64,000 nt of DNA from CAVSJA01 sp963728145 (GTDB taxonomy: Bacteria > Bacteroidota > Bacteroidia > Chitinophagales > Chitinophagaceae): positions 248,001 through 312,000 of the forward strand of contig CAVSJA010000006.1 in the NCBI GenBank assembly GCA_963728145.1, read 5' to 3'. Shown piece after piece: positions 6,934 to 16,602 of this stretch. Positions within the stretch are counted from its first letter, which is position 1, and each line of letters starts with the position of its first letter. The notes beneath the pieces were generated by a model. It saw only the letters and a program-made list of their open reading frames with translations, did not search any database and was not told where the DNA came from. Made by a program: the position numbers and the translations under genes.

Positions 6934-9215
6934 TTTTTAACGAAGATGATCTTTGTAACCAGTCTTTCCACTTTTGCATCGTCACTTATGAAGACAAGGT
7001 AAACACCAGTTGAAATTGTTTGTCCCTTGTAGTTTTTTCCATTCCATACGGCCTGTCCGCCCGAAGCGCGGGTTTGAAAGACAAGTCGCCCATCCATTTC
7101 CGTGATCTTAACTATTGAGTTATTGGCAACACCACGGATTGCGATTGTTCCGGCATAGCCGGGGGGAACAGGATTTGGGAACACCAATACATTTGTGTTG
7201 ACGGGTGTGCCTTCGGTTGCTGTACTGCGATAGGAAACAATTCCTTCAGCAGTTGCGATGAAAACCTCACCGGTAATTCCATCAATTCCTATCTTCCTGA
7301 TATCATTCGATGGAAGCGGACTGTCGTCGGCTGTAAATCGAAATAAAGTTTTTTCTGCATCGGAACTGATCAGCCAGATCCCATTCCTGGTTCCAACCCA
7401 TTTCCGATCTGCGCCATCAACAGCAATAGCCTGCACTTCTTCATCCCGAAAAAGATATCCCGGAAAATTATCCTGTTGCACAACCGGCAGAATTGCTTCA
7501 CAACCTGAAGCGGTGAAAACTTCGCCGGGACATTGAATAATTCCAATTCCCTTTGCAGTGCCTACCCAAATGAATCCATTCTTATCTTTAACGATACTCA
7601 ATACTGTATTATCTGGAAGGTTTCCATTCCCTGCACCTGCGCGATACCATTTCCACTGATCATCTCCCGGATTGTCTATCGACTGACCATGATTGAAAAC
7701 AATCAATCCCTGTCCTTTTGGAGCGATGATCCATTTTTGATTGAAATCATCAATCACAATATCAGCTGCTGCACTTTCAACCAATGGAAAAGGTATACTA
7801 AACGATCGCCAGCTACCATCCGCTTTTCTAACATGAAGATTTTGCGAAGCGCCATAATTCGAGATCCATAGATTAGTCTCTGTATCGAAGGCCAATCCGC
7901 TTACCCGGTAAGCTCCGGGCACAGTTTGCATAACTTGTAGCGGAGAATTCTGCTTGTAAACAATCAGCTCATTATTTTCTTTGAGATTTATTAAACCTCC
8001 TCCGTAGGAACCGGCCCATAATGAATTGTCCCGCGGATCAATTGCAACGGAAATAATATCAGGCAAGGAATCAAAACCGTTTTTAGTATTGGCATTGAAA
8101 TTGGTCCAGCTATCCGAATTGAATTTGTAAATGCCTGACCTATTCTGCTTCGGTTCCCAGTTGTTCGTTACCGAACCAGCGGCAACCCAGACTCTGTTAT
8201 TGGATGAAACGATTTGTCCATCCGCTGTAGATGCAGGTGAATTCGGAATAAAGCTGGTAAAAATATTTCCTTCAAGTCTCGAAAGTCCACGCAAGCTATC
8301 TGCAATCCAAAAACTATTTCCCTCCGCGATTGCATTTTTAGGCAATATGGTAAAACCGGGGCTTTGAATAATTCTGTCATTACTTCCATCGGGGTTTAGA
8401 ACAACTACTCTTCCCTGAGTGGATAATGATTGAGACAACAGGATTTTTCCACCAGAACTATTCAGGTTATTAATCTTCCAACCATCCGCATAGAAAAAAC
8501 TCCAGGCGCCAGTGCTTGAAGAATAAAGTGAATCGTTTTTTAAAACAATCAACCTGTTTCCGATAGCATCTATATCTTTTATTGCACCACTTGGCAATCC
8601 ATTTGTTCCACTAACCAATTGCCAGGTTCTGAAATCTGAAAGATTTGATCCGGTAAGCGGCGCGGCTTTCAAACCCTCATCAGTAGCCGCATAAAAGAAA
8701 TTATTGAAACTAACCAGTGAGTTTACTTTTATGTTCTCCCCATTTGCTCCGAGAACATAGGTATCCTTGGCTTGATTTTTTATTAGATCCAGCACGATGA
8801 TACCAAGCCCGCTGGATAGATAAGCGTTGTCCTGAAGAATATAGATGTCGAATATTGTTTTATCCTTATTACCAGGGAAATTCTTAATGTCGCTGATATT
8901 TGAAATTGTTCCGTTCCGGATCACATCGATATTACTATTGCGATATGCGACAATAGCCGTTCCGGTGATGGAATCTATTCCTGCCGCAGTTATACCAGTT
9001 TCAGTAAGTCCGTTTACCTTGCTTCTGCGTTCGATGGTTTGATCATCCTTATCGATAGAAAAAAGACTGAAAGAAGTTGTTGTCCAGATCTTACCTGCGC
9101 TGTTGAATACATCCGTTGCCTGCGAATAAGGTAAATGATCCCTCCAGTTTCCGATAGGAGGAATTTGCGCGTGTGCGGTATTTGCCAGGAAGAGAAGGAA
9201 GATAGTGAATCGCAT
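6930..9215 (-). CDS. porZ: PorZ-like beta-propeller protein of the type IX secretion system
   Basis: 761 residues with a signal peptide (1-16, ending AHA). Two propeller-like regions follow, built from regulator-propeller motifs (for example NGLPSGAIKDIDAIGNRL and GAGNGNLPDNTVLSIVKDKNGFIWVGTAKGIG). The C-terminus is a type IX sorting-like domain (VLVFPNPVPPGYAGTIAIRG...GVYLVFISDD, about 680-761). The opening IPPIGNWRDHLPY is typical of PorZ, the attachment-complex protein that helps sortase PorU transfer cargo to anionic LPS. The -7-like box TAACTTTG sits only about five bases before the ATG, so the mRNA may have almost no leader. Coupled to recO downstream. Confidence 0.87.
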   Translation of the reverse strand: MRFTIFLLFLANTAHAQIPPIGNWRDHLPYSQATDVFNSAGKIWTTTSFSLFSIDKDDQTIERRSKVNGLTETGITAAGIDSITGTAIVAYRNSNIDVIRNGTISNISDIKNFPGNKDKTIFDIYILQDNAYLSSGLGIIVLDLIKNQAKDTYVLGANGENIKVNSLVSFNNFFYAATDEGLKAAPLTGSNLSDFRTWQLVSGTNGLPSGAIKDIDAIGNRLIVLKNDSLYSSSTGAWSFFYADGWKINNLNSSGGKILLSQSLSTQGRVVVLNPDGSNDRIIQSPGFTILPKNAIAEGNSFWIADSLRGLSRLEGNIFTSFIPNSPASTADGQIVSSNNRVWVAAGSVTNNWEPKQNRSGIYKFNSDSWTNFNANTKNGFDSLPDIISVAIDPRDNSLWAGSYGGGLINLKENNELIVYKQNSPLQVMQTVPGAYRVSGLAFDTETNLWISNYGASQNLHVRKADGSWRSFSIPFPLVESAAADIVIDDFNQKWIIAPKGQGLIVFNHGQSIDNPGDDQWKWYRAGAGNGNLPDNTVLSIVKDKNGFIWVGTAKGIGIIQCPGEVFTASGCEAILPVVQQDNFPGYLFRDEEVQAIAVDGADRKWVGTRNGIWLISSDAEKTLFRFTADDSPLPSNDIRKIGIDGITGEVFIATAEGIVSYRSTATEGTPVNTNVLVFPNPVPPGYAGTIAIRGVANNSIVKITEMDGRLVFQTRASGGQAVWNGKNYKGQTISTGVYLVFISDDAKVERLVTKIIFVKK

Positions 9216-9219
9216 CGGC

Positions 9220-9227
9220 CAAAGTTA
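9220..9227 (-). promoter_or_regulatory. Putative -7 box of porZ (TAACTTTG) touching the start codon
   Basis: The minus strand reads TAACTTTG at 9227-9220, four bases upstream of the porZ ATG at 9215. A transcript started 5-8 bases beyond this box would begin at or beside the start codon. No convincing -33 element is seen. Confidence 0.4.
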
Positions 9228-9252
9228 GGTTGTTCCCGCTTTCGCGGGAATG
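9228..9252. repeat. GGTTG + TTCCCGC/GCGGGAA palindrome, copy 1
   Basis: A 25-base unit made of GGTTG, then the hairpin TTCCCGC-TTTC-GCGGGAA, then TG. An identical 25-base copy lies at 61718-61742 and a variant with a different hairpin filling at 61681-61714. In both places it is joined to GGTTGACA-type units. Confidence 0.85.
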
Positions 9253-9425
9253 ACGAGGTTGATAGGGTTGACAAGGTTGACAAGGTTGATAAGGTTGACA
9301 GGTTGACAGGGTTGACAGGTTTATAGGTGCAAGCAAGAGTTGGAAAACTCGGTAGGTTTTCTTAACTTGTCAACTCTGTCAACCCTGTCAACCTTGTCAA
9401 CCTTGTCAACTTTGTCAACCTGTCA
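9253..9425. repeat. GGTTGACA-type tandem array with complementary arm, in a divergent promoter region
   Basis: About eight units of GGTTGAYA (9257-9322) are followed after 50 bases by about eight complementary TGTCAACY units (9366-9425). This is the only array of the family lying between two divergent starts (porZ and the MMPL exporter). The last complementary units are followed directly by the -7 box TACCTTTG, so TTGTCAACC units may serve as -33-like sequence. Confidence 0.9.
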
Positions 9426-9430
9426 ACTCC

Positions 9431-9438
9431 TACCTTTG
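9431..9438 (+). promoter_or_regulatory. Putative -7 box of the MMPL exporter gene (TACCTTTG)
   Basis: TACCTTTG matches TAnnTTTG, 23 bases before ATG 9462. The nearest -33 candidate is TTTG at 9411-9414 inside the last repeat units; the spacer of 16 is slightly short of the usual 19-21. Confidence 0.5.
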
Positions 9439-9461
9439 CCCACAACCTTTAGAAAAAAACT

Positions 9462-11783
9462 ATGTGGGGAAAATTGGGAAGTTTTGTTTTGCGTTATCGC
9501 TTCGTTCTGCTTGGAGTTTTGTTGGCAGTTACCATATTCATGGGCTACCATGCTTCTAAACTTGAAATGAGCTATGAGTTTACCCGTGCGATACCTACTG
9601 ATAATCCGAAGTACCAGATTTACCAGCAGTTCCGCCAGAAGTTTGGAGAAGATGGAAATTTATTGGTTATTGGAATACAAACACCCGATCTTTTTAAAGT
9701 TGATTTCTTTAATGACTATTCGAAACTTATCGATAGTTTAAAAAGCATTCCGGAAGTTGCTGATGTATTAAGCATTCCAGGTGTAAGCAATCTCGTAAAA
9801 GACAGTGCTGCAGAGAAATTAAACGCCGTTCCAATTTTTCCCAAAGGCCAGCTTACTCAGGCAACGATTGATTCTTCAAGGAATGTTCTCTTCAACCTTC
9901 CATTTTATTCTGGCATATTATACAATCGGGATTCGAATGCCTACCTGATCGGCGTTCGAATACAAAAGGAGGTGATGAATATTGCCAGAAGAAATGATGT
10001 GGTAGCGGCAATAGTAAAGACAGGAGATGATTTCGGTGAAAAGAAAGGAATTGAAATGCATTACAGTGGACTTCCGCTGGTACGCACAAATATGGCCACA
10101 AGAATTGCAGCAGAAATGCGATGGTTTCTATTGGGCTCAATTTTATTGTCGGCTGTTATCCTTTTAATTTTCTTCAGAAGTTTTAGTACGATGGTACTTT
10201 CATTAGGAGTGGTGATTATTGGAGTAATATTCAGTGCCGGCCTCTTGCATTTAATAGGGTACAAGATCACTTTGTTAACTGCACTCATTCCTCCATTGGT
10301 TGTCGTGATTGGTATTCCCAATTGCATCTATTTTCTCAATAAATACCATACATCTTACAACGAAACTGGAAAGAAGGAAGAAGCATTGATTGATATGGTG
10401 AGTAAAATGGGAATTGTAACCCTGTTCTGCAATATCGCTGCTGCAATTGGTTTCGCGGTATTTGCACTCACCAGAAGTGCAATATTGAAAGAATTCGGAG
10501 TGGTTGCAGGGATCAGCATCATGGCGCTTTTCTTTATTTCATTAATTGCTATTCCGGGAGTGTTGAGTCTTCTTCCGGCACCAAAACAAAAACATACGCG
10601 ATATCTCGAGAATAAATGGTTACAAAGTATATTGGTTGGATTGGAGCGTTGGTCCCTTCATCACCAGAAAATAATTTATTTCGTTACTATCTTATTGGTA
10701 GGACTCGCAATTGCAGGAATGTTCAGGTTACGTTCTGAAGGATTTATTGTGGATGATCTTCCTAAGACTGATAAGGTGTACAAGGATCTTATGTTCGTTG
10801 AACGGAATTTCAAAGGAGTGATGCCACTGGAGATCATTATAGATACAAAACAAAGGAATGGACTAAGAAGAAATATGTTGCAAACCTTTGAACGTATAGA
10901 TTCTCTTTCCAAATACATTGCACAACAACCGCAGATGGCCCGGCCCCTGTCAATTGTGGAAGGAATGAAATTCGCAAGGCAAGCATATTATGATGGGGAT
11001 AGTTCAAATTACGGATTGCCTAATTCATTCGATCTCGCCTTTCTTTCGCAATACCTGGGAAGTAATGAAGGAGATAGTTCGCAAAATACAATTTCAAGGA
11101 TCATCCGCTCCTTCATGGATACGAGCCGTCAACAGGCACGTATAAGCGTGAATATGGCTGATATTGGGAGTAAAGAATTGCCGGTTGTTTTAGAAGGGAT
11201 AAAAAAAAGAAGCAATCAGTTATTCGATACGGCCAGGTACCATGTTGAATTTACCGGTACCAGTGTTACTTTCCTCGAGGGAAGTGCATTCATTATTAAT
11301 GGTCTCAAGGAAAGTATCATTTGGGCCTTTGCGTTGATCGCACTCTGCATGTTGTATCTGTTCAAATCCTTTCGCATACTTCTTTGTTCACTTATTCCAA
11401 ACATAATTCCATTGATTCTTACCGCAGGTGTGATGGGTTGGGCAGGGGTTCGTATAAAACCTTCCACAGTTTTAGTTTTCTCGGTTGCGCTCGGGATAGC
11501 CATTGATATTACGATCCGGTTCCTTGTCAACTACAAACAGGAATTGCAATACAGTAAAAAATCACCATCAGAGATTGTTATCGATACTATACACAAAACA
11601 GGGATAAGTATAATTTATACCTCTTTGGTTCTCATAGCAGGTTTTGTTATTTTTTGCTTTAGCGGATTCGGCGGTACAAAAGCCCTGGGTTGGCTGACTT
11701 CATTCACCCTGGTGTTGGCAACGCTTACCAATCTAATCTTCTTACCTGCTTTACTGTTGAGTACCAATCGGGATAAAAAGTAA
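9462..11783 (+). CDS. MMPL/RND-superfamily transporter
   Basis: 773 residues with the duplicated RND layout. TM1 is at about 8-28, a periplasmic domain at about 30-200, then five clustered helices (about 215-375). The second half has a helix near 400-420, a second periplasmic domain and five terminal helices (about 615-770). It resembles the two-fold MMPL/HAE3-type exporters that move hydrophobic or lipid-like molecules by proton motive force. No membrane-fusion protein or outer-membrane factor gene is adjacent, consistent with the MMPL group and not a tripartite pump. Substrate unknown. The start follows a good -7 box and an A-rich leader. Confidence 0.88.
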   Translation: MWGKLGSFVLRYRFVLLGVLLAVTIFMGYHASKLEMSYEFTRAIPTDNPKYQIYQQFRQKFGEDGNLLVIGIQTPDLFKVDFFNDYSKLIDSLKSIPEVADVLSIPGVSNLVKDSAAEKLNAVPIFPKGQLTQATIDSSRNVLFNLPFYSGILYNRDSNAYLIGVRIQKEVMNIARRNDVVAAIVKTGDDFGEKKGIEMHYSGLPLVRTNMATRIAAEMRWFLLGSILLSAVILLIFFRSFSTMVLSLGVVIIGVIFSAGLLHLIGYKITLLTALIPPLVVVIGIPNCIYFLNKYHTSYNETGKKEEALIDMVSKMGIVTLFCNIAAAIGFAVFALTRSAILKEFGVVAGISIMALFFISLIAIPGVLSLLPAPKQKHTRYLENKWLQSILVGLERWSLHHQKIIYFVTILLVGLAIAGMFRLRSEGFIVDDLPKTDKVYKDLMFVERNFKGVMPLEIIIDTKQRNGLRRNMLQTFERIDSLSKYIAQQPQMARPLSIVEGMKFARQAYYDGDSSNYGLPNSFDLAFLSQYLGSNEGDSSQNTISRIIRSFMDTSRQQARISVNMADIGSKELPVVLEGIKKRSNQLFDTARYHVEFTGTSVTFLEGSAFIINGLKESIIWAFALIALCMLYLFKSFRILLCSLIPNIIPLILTAGVMGWAGVRIKPSTVLVFSVALGIAIDITIRFLVNYKQELQYSKKSPSEIVIDTIHKTGISIIYTSLVLIAGFVIFCFSGFGGTKALGWLTSFTLVLATLTNLIFLPALLLSTNRDKK

Positions 11784-11906
11784 CTAAGTGTTTTTTTGTA
11801 TCTGTAGAAGCAGCAATGACAGAGAAAAATTGTCTTGATAGTTGAGTTTTTTTTAAGTAGCAGGCTTATCTTGCCTGCCCTGGATTATTTGTAATTAAAA
11901 ACCTAG

Positions 11907-14900
11907 ATGCACATGAGAAAACTAACAGCACTGCTGTTGGCAGTTGTATGCTCCATCTCACAACTGTCAGCGCAGACCCGTATCGTTTCCGGGAAAGTCA
12001 CGGATGCGGCCGGTTCCCCCCTTCCAAACGTATCTGTAATGATTAAGGGCACTTCTACAGGTACTACTACAAAATCAGATGGTACATTTTCACTTTCAGT
12101 TCCCACATCAGCAAGAGCGCTGGTTTTTTCTTCCATTGGTATGGCTGACCAGGAAGTAAACCTCGCGAACAAAACCGAGGTCAATGTAGCCCTTACTTCA
12201 GCCGAAAAGGATTTGCAGGAAGTTGTGGTGGTAGGGTATGGTACACAGAAAAGGAAAGAAGTTACCGGAAGTATCGTAACAGTAAAAGGGCAGGAAGTTG
12301 CCAATAAGCCAGTTCAAAGTTTTGAGCAGGCATTAGGTGGACGTGCTGCCGGAGTTCAGGTCACTATTCCTAGCGGTGTATTGAATGCTCCGCCGGTAAT
12401 AAGGGTTCGCGGAACAAATTCTATTTCACTTAGCTCTTATCCGTTGGTCGTTATTGACGGTATACCTTCATTCACAGGAGATGTCAGCGGAACAAGTGCA
12501 GCGGGAAACATCTTGGCTTCCATCAATCCGAATGATATCGAAAGCATCGATATCGCTAAAGATGCCGCAGCTTCTGCGATCTATGGTAGCCGTGCTGCAA
12601 ATGGTGTCTTATTCATCACAACCAAAAAAGGTAAGCAGGGAAAATCAAAAGTGACAATAGATAGCTGGGTTGGATTTTCAAAAGTTCAAAGACTGCCGGT
12701 TCTCCTCGACGCCTTTCAATACACCGATCATAAAAACGATGCGTTGACAAATGCAGGAACATTTAATCCAACAACAAACGCATTCGCCCTTACCAATGGC
12801 CCGGATGGAAAACCCATCAACACCAATTGGTATGACTATGTTTATCAGGATGGCTTTCAACACAGCAATACCGTAAGTGTATCTGGCGCAAATGATGCTA
12901 CCAGTTATTATTTCTCCGCAGGTTACTCTGATCAGGAAGGAATAATTCAAAGAAATGAATTCAAGCGTATATCTGTGTTGATGAATATTGATCATCGTGC
13001 TAATAAGTGGTTAAGCCTTGGTGGTAAGATCCAGTATGCAAATGAACAGAACCTTGCAGCTGTAAGCTCAGGTTCTCTCGGTGATGCATTTGCAACTGCG
13101 GGACTCGGAAGGGTACCGTTGGTAACATCTCCCAACGTTTCTCCATACAACAATGACGGTTCTTACAATTTTAGTGGTGCGTTAATCGGAGTAATGGGAA
13201 ATAAACAAACCCAGGTTGGTTTCAATAATCCCGCTATTCAATTGGATAAAAACAGGAACAATAACGAGAACAATCATATTCTCGCAAATGCATTCATTCA
13301 GATCAAACCATTCAGTTTCCTAACCTTTAGGTCTGTATATGGAATTGATTATTTATATTCTGATAATGAAGTTTATTTCAGCCCGATCTCTGGTGAAGGA
13401 TTTCCTAATGCATCAGCATCGAGCACTTATGGAAAAAATAAAAGATGGGTTTGGACCAATACGCTTCAGTTTGACAAAACATTCAAAGATGTTCATAACG
13501 TAAGCTTGTTAGGTGGTATTGAGCAACAGCGGTCCGATTTCGTTGGATTTGGTTTGAACAGAACCATAGTATCAGACCCTGCATTCATCAATATCCAGGG
13601 CGGTTGGGCCACACCTAACACGTCTGGTCTTGGAATCGGTGAAAACTATCTCTATTCTGAGTTTGGTCGTCTGCAATATAATTTCGATCGTAAATACTTC
13701 ATGACTGCGAATGTCCGCCGCGATGGCGCATCACAGTTAGGCGCAACCGGAAAGTATGGTACATTCTATGGATTTTCCGCAGGATGGGAAATTGCACAGG
13801 AGAAGTTTTGGACCAATTGGGGTCTGGACAAAACCTTCAGCAGCTTTAAGATCAGAGCAAGCCATGGTAAAGTGGGTAATATTTCCGGTATCGGAAACTT
13901 CGCTTCACTTTCTACCTTTAACTCTGGTCTTTATAATGGAGCAGGTACTGTTGTATTCGCCCAGGCAGGTAATGATCAGTTGAGCTGGGAGACTAGCTTA
14001 AAGACAGACATAGGAATTGGTTTCGGATTATTTAATGAGAGATTGACCGGTGAGCTGGCCTTTTATAAGAATAATATCAATGACCTGATCCTTTTCGTGC
14101 CACAACCACCTTCTGCAGGTTTGCCATCGACAATTCCTCAAAACATCGGTACGATGTATAATAAAGGAATTGAGTTCATGTTCAATCTACAGGCGGTTAA
14201 GAGCAGGGATTTCAGCTGGAACACCAGCTTCAACATCACCTATAACGAGAACAAGGTTACATCACTTGCACTTGGTGTTGACCAGATCATTTCAGCAACT
14301 GGTGGTTTGGAGAATCCGAGCATAACCAAACCAGGGATGCCAATCGGGATGATCTTTGTTACCAAAACAAACGGAGTTGATCCCTCAACAGGTCGTCGCA
14401 TTTTCGTGAACAAGAATGGTCAGAATGTTTACTTCCAACATATTGCTCCTGCAGGACAGCAGAGGTTCATGTTTGCAGATGGTACAACAGCTCCGACTGT
14501 AAGTTCAGCTGATGCGGTCCCTTACAGAAACACCAATCCGAAATATGTTGGTGGTTGGGACAATACACTTCGCTATAAGAATTTTGAGTTAAATGCTTTG
14601 TTCACATTCCAGGCTGGATTCTATATTTATTATGGAACCAATGCAGGTTTGAGAGATCAGCGTTTCTGGAACAACTCAATTGATATTTTGAGAAAATGGA
14701 AGAAGGCCGGTGATGTTACCGATATTCCGAAGGTTTATTTCGGAGATAACGTTTCTAACGGTTCATCATTCCCGCTTGATATCAACGTATTCAAGGGTGA
14801 TTTCATAAAGCTTCGTTCATTAACGCTTTCTTACAACGTTCCGAAGAATCTGCTCGACAAGGCCAAGATCACCAATGCAAGATTCTATGTAGCCGGAAGC

Positions 14901-15041
14901 AACCTTGCAATGTTCACAGATTATCCTGGTCCTGATCCTGAAGTTTCTTCCAATGGTAATGGAACAACCAATCAGGGTATCGACCGGAACACTGTTGCAA
15001 ATGCACGTGTAATAACTATCGGGTTGAACCTTGGTTTTTAA
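11907..15041 (+). CDS. SusC/RagA-type TonB-linked outer membrane protein (locus 1)
   Basis: About 1,044 residues. Signal peptide 1-25 (MHMRKLTALLL...LSAQ); a carboxypeptidase-regulatory-like domain at about 26-100 (RIVSGKVTDAAGSPLPNVSVMIKGT); the EVVVVGYGTQKRKEVTGSI TonB-box/plug junction at about 107-125; plug to about 235; then a 22-strand-type barrel ending in the aromatic C-terminus LNLGF. It would import oligomers or peptides captured by the SusD partner that starts about 30 bases downstream. ATG 11907 or 11913 are both possible. No glycoside hydrolase, protease or sigma/anti-sigma pair is linked, so the nutrient cannot be named. Confidence 0.93.
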   Translation: MHMRKLTALLLAVVCSISQLSAQTRIVSGKVTDAAGSPLPNVSVMIKGTSTGTTTKSDGTFSLSVPTSARALVFSSIGMADQEVNLANKTEVNVALTSAEKDLQEVVVVGYGTQKRKEVTGSIVTVKGQEVANKPVQSFEQALGGRAAGVQVTIPSGVLNAPPVIRVRGTNSISLSSYPLVVIDGIPSFTGDVSGTSAAGNILASINPNDIESIDIAKDAAASAIYGSRAANGVLFITTKKGKQGKSKVTIDSWVGFSKVQRLPVLLDAFQYTDHKNDALTNAGTFNPTTNAFALTNGPDGKPINTNWYDYVYQDGFQHSNTVSVSGANDATSYYFSAGYSDQEGIIQRNEFKRISVLMNIDHRANKWLSLGGKIQYANEQNLAAVSSGSLGDAFATAGLGRVPLVTSPNVSPYNNDGSYNFSGALIGVMGNKQTQVGFNNPAIQLDKNRNNNENNHILANAFIQIKPFSFLTFRSVYGIDYLYSDNEVYFSPISGEGFPNASASSTYGKNKRWVWTNTLQFDKTFKDVHNVSLLGGIEQQRSDFVGFGLNRTIVSDPAFINIQGGWATPNTSGLGIGENYLYSEFGRLQYNFDRKYFMTANVRRDGASQLGATGKYGTFYGFSAGWEIAQEKFWTNWGLDKTFSSFKIRASHGKVGNISGIGNFASLSTFNSGLYNGAGTVVFAQAGNDQLSWETSLKTDIGIGFGLFNERLTGELAFYKNNINDLILFVPQPPSAGLPSTIPQNIGTMYNKGIEFMFNLQAVKSRDFSWNTSFNITYNENKVTSLALGVDQIISATGGLENPSITKPGMPIGMIFVTKTNGVDPSTGRRIFVNKNGQNVYFQHIAPAGQQRFMFADGTTAPTVSSADAVPYRNTNPKYVGGWDNTLRYKNFELNALFTFQAGFYIYYGTNAGLRDQRFWNNSIDILRKWKKAGDVTDIPKVYFGDNVSNGSSFPLDINVFKGDFIKLRSLTLSYNVPKNLLDKAKITNARFYVAGSNLAMFTDYPGPDPEVSSNGNGTTNQGIDRNTVANARVITIGLNLGF

Positions 15042-15068
15042 TTCATGAACATTATAACTTATCATACG

Positions 15069-16536
15069 ATGAAACAAATCTTAAAATATGTAGTGCTGGC
15101 AGCGATAGTGGTGCAGGGAACTTCATGCTATAAAAGCCAGTTGCATCCTGTACCGACTACCAGCATTTCCGACCTTTCTGCCTTTGATACGAAGGATAGG
15201 ATCGAAGGCCAGGTAAGAGGCATGTACGCGACCATTAAAAATGCCGGAATGTATGGTGGCCGCTACCAGATCTTTAATGATATCCGTGGCGGCGATTTTC
15301 AAAACATGACAACCAATGTGGTTACCGGTTTTGATATCTGGAACTATACACCGAGCAATAGTTCCACCAATAGTGTAGAGAACCATTGGGCAAGAGCTTA
15401 CCTGGCAATTAACCAGGCTAACCTCTTCATGGAAGGGATGGATGCTAAAGGAACTTCTGTAGTAGGGGATGCTCTTTCTAAAAACCTGGTTGCAGAAGCT
15501 AGGTTTATCCGCGCACTTTGCTATTATTCGCTCCTGCAGTTCTATGCAAGACCCTTCTATGATGGCAATGGTAGTAAACCGGGTGTACCTCTCCGTTTAA
15601 AAGGTAACAAAGGCTCCGACAATTATGCAATGGCCAGAAATACGGTTGCTGAAGTTTATGCGCAGATCCTCGACGATCTGAACTTTGCTGAAACCAATCT
15701 GCCTTTGACAAATGGTACGGCAATCCTGAATACAACACGTGCGCACAGAAATTCTGCAATTGCGTTCAAGACGAGAGTTAACCTGAGCATGCAGAAATAT
15801 ACAGACGTGATCACTGAGGCAAATAAGATTGTATCAGCTACAGCGCCTTTCACTGCAACTACCGGAGTGGCACACGCGCTTCAGGCAGATATTACCAATG
15901 TCTTCAAGACTCCATATACAACTACGGAGTCCATTTTATCGATGCCATTCACACCAAATGAAACTCCTGGAACTCAAAACCAACTGGGCTATTACTTTGG
16001 ATATTCTCCATTACAATGGCGGTAACGGTGAATACGCTTTAACCGCTGCGGGCATTATTGCTGATTCATCATGGAAGTCGGACAAACGCAGAACCTTCGT
16101 TGTATTAAATGCTGCTAATGGAAGACATTACATTGGTGGAAAGTATCCTGGGGCAAGCCCATTCCTGGATTTTGCTCCGGTAATTCGTTACGCTGAAGTG
16201 TTGCTCAACCTTGCTGAAGCAAGAACACGTTCAACAAACTCAGTGGATCCCCAGGCTGTAGCAATTTTAAATGCTATTCGTGGTCGTTCAGATCCTACTA
16301 CAGTATTTACAGTTGGAAGTTTTGCTAACGCACAGGCACTGATCGATGCGATCCTCAAGGAAAGAAGGATTGAATTGATCGGTGAAGGATTTGCAGGTGC
16401 TGACCTTACTCGTCTTGGTTTGCCTTTACCTGCTAAACCAGGTGTTCCGAACCCAATCCCGGCTACTGGTCAACAATATATTTGGCCAATTCCTGCAACG
16501 GAATTGCTGTTGAATACTGAGATGATTGATAATTAA
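15069..16536 (+). pseudogene. SusD/RagB-type lipoprotein (locus 1), one apparent +1 frameshift
   Basis: Start ATG 15069 (MKQILKYVV) gives a lipoprotein signal with Cys20 (VVQGTSC). The frame stops at 16025 after YSPLQWR, but the next frame continues YNGGNGEYALTAAGIIADSSWKSDKRR to 16536. Removing one T at 16011-16012 restores YSPYNGG and one protein of about 488 residues, the normal SusD length. The C-terminal SusD signature (IRYAEVLLNLAEARTR, then LKERRIELIGEGF) is intact. It would be the surface lid that delivers ligand to the SusC of locus 1. Probably a sequence error, since both halves are otherwise unblemished. Confidence 0.85.
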
Positions 16537-16555
16537 TACCTAAAAAAATAAAGTG

Positions 16556-16595
16556 ACCCCTGAAGTTATTTTTAACTTCAGGGGTTCTTATTTTT
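16556..16595 (+). terminator. Rho-independent terminator closing SusCD locus 1
   Basis: CCCTGAAGTT / AACTTCAGGG, a 10-bp stem with an ATTTTT loop, followed by GTTCTTATTTTT, 20 bases after the SusD stop. Confidence 0.85.
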
Positions 16596-16602
16596 AAGAC
16601 AT

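Noticed and set aside
9091..9336. Open frames with STLSTLS or QPCQPYQP repeats near 9.1-9.6 kb
   Set aside because: Products of the tandem array in both strands, with no domain, overlapping the real porZ and MMPL starts.
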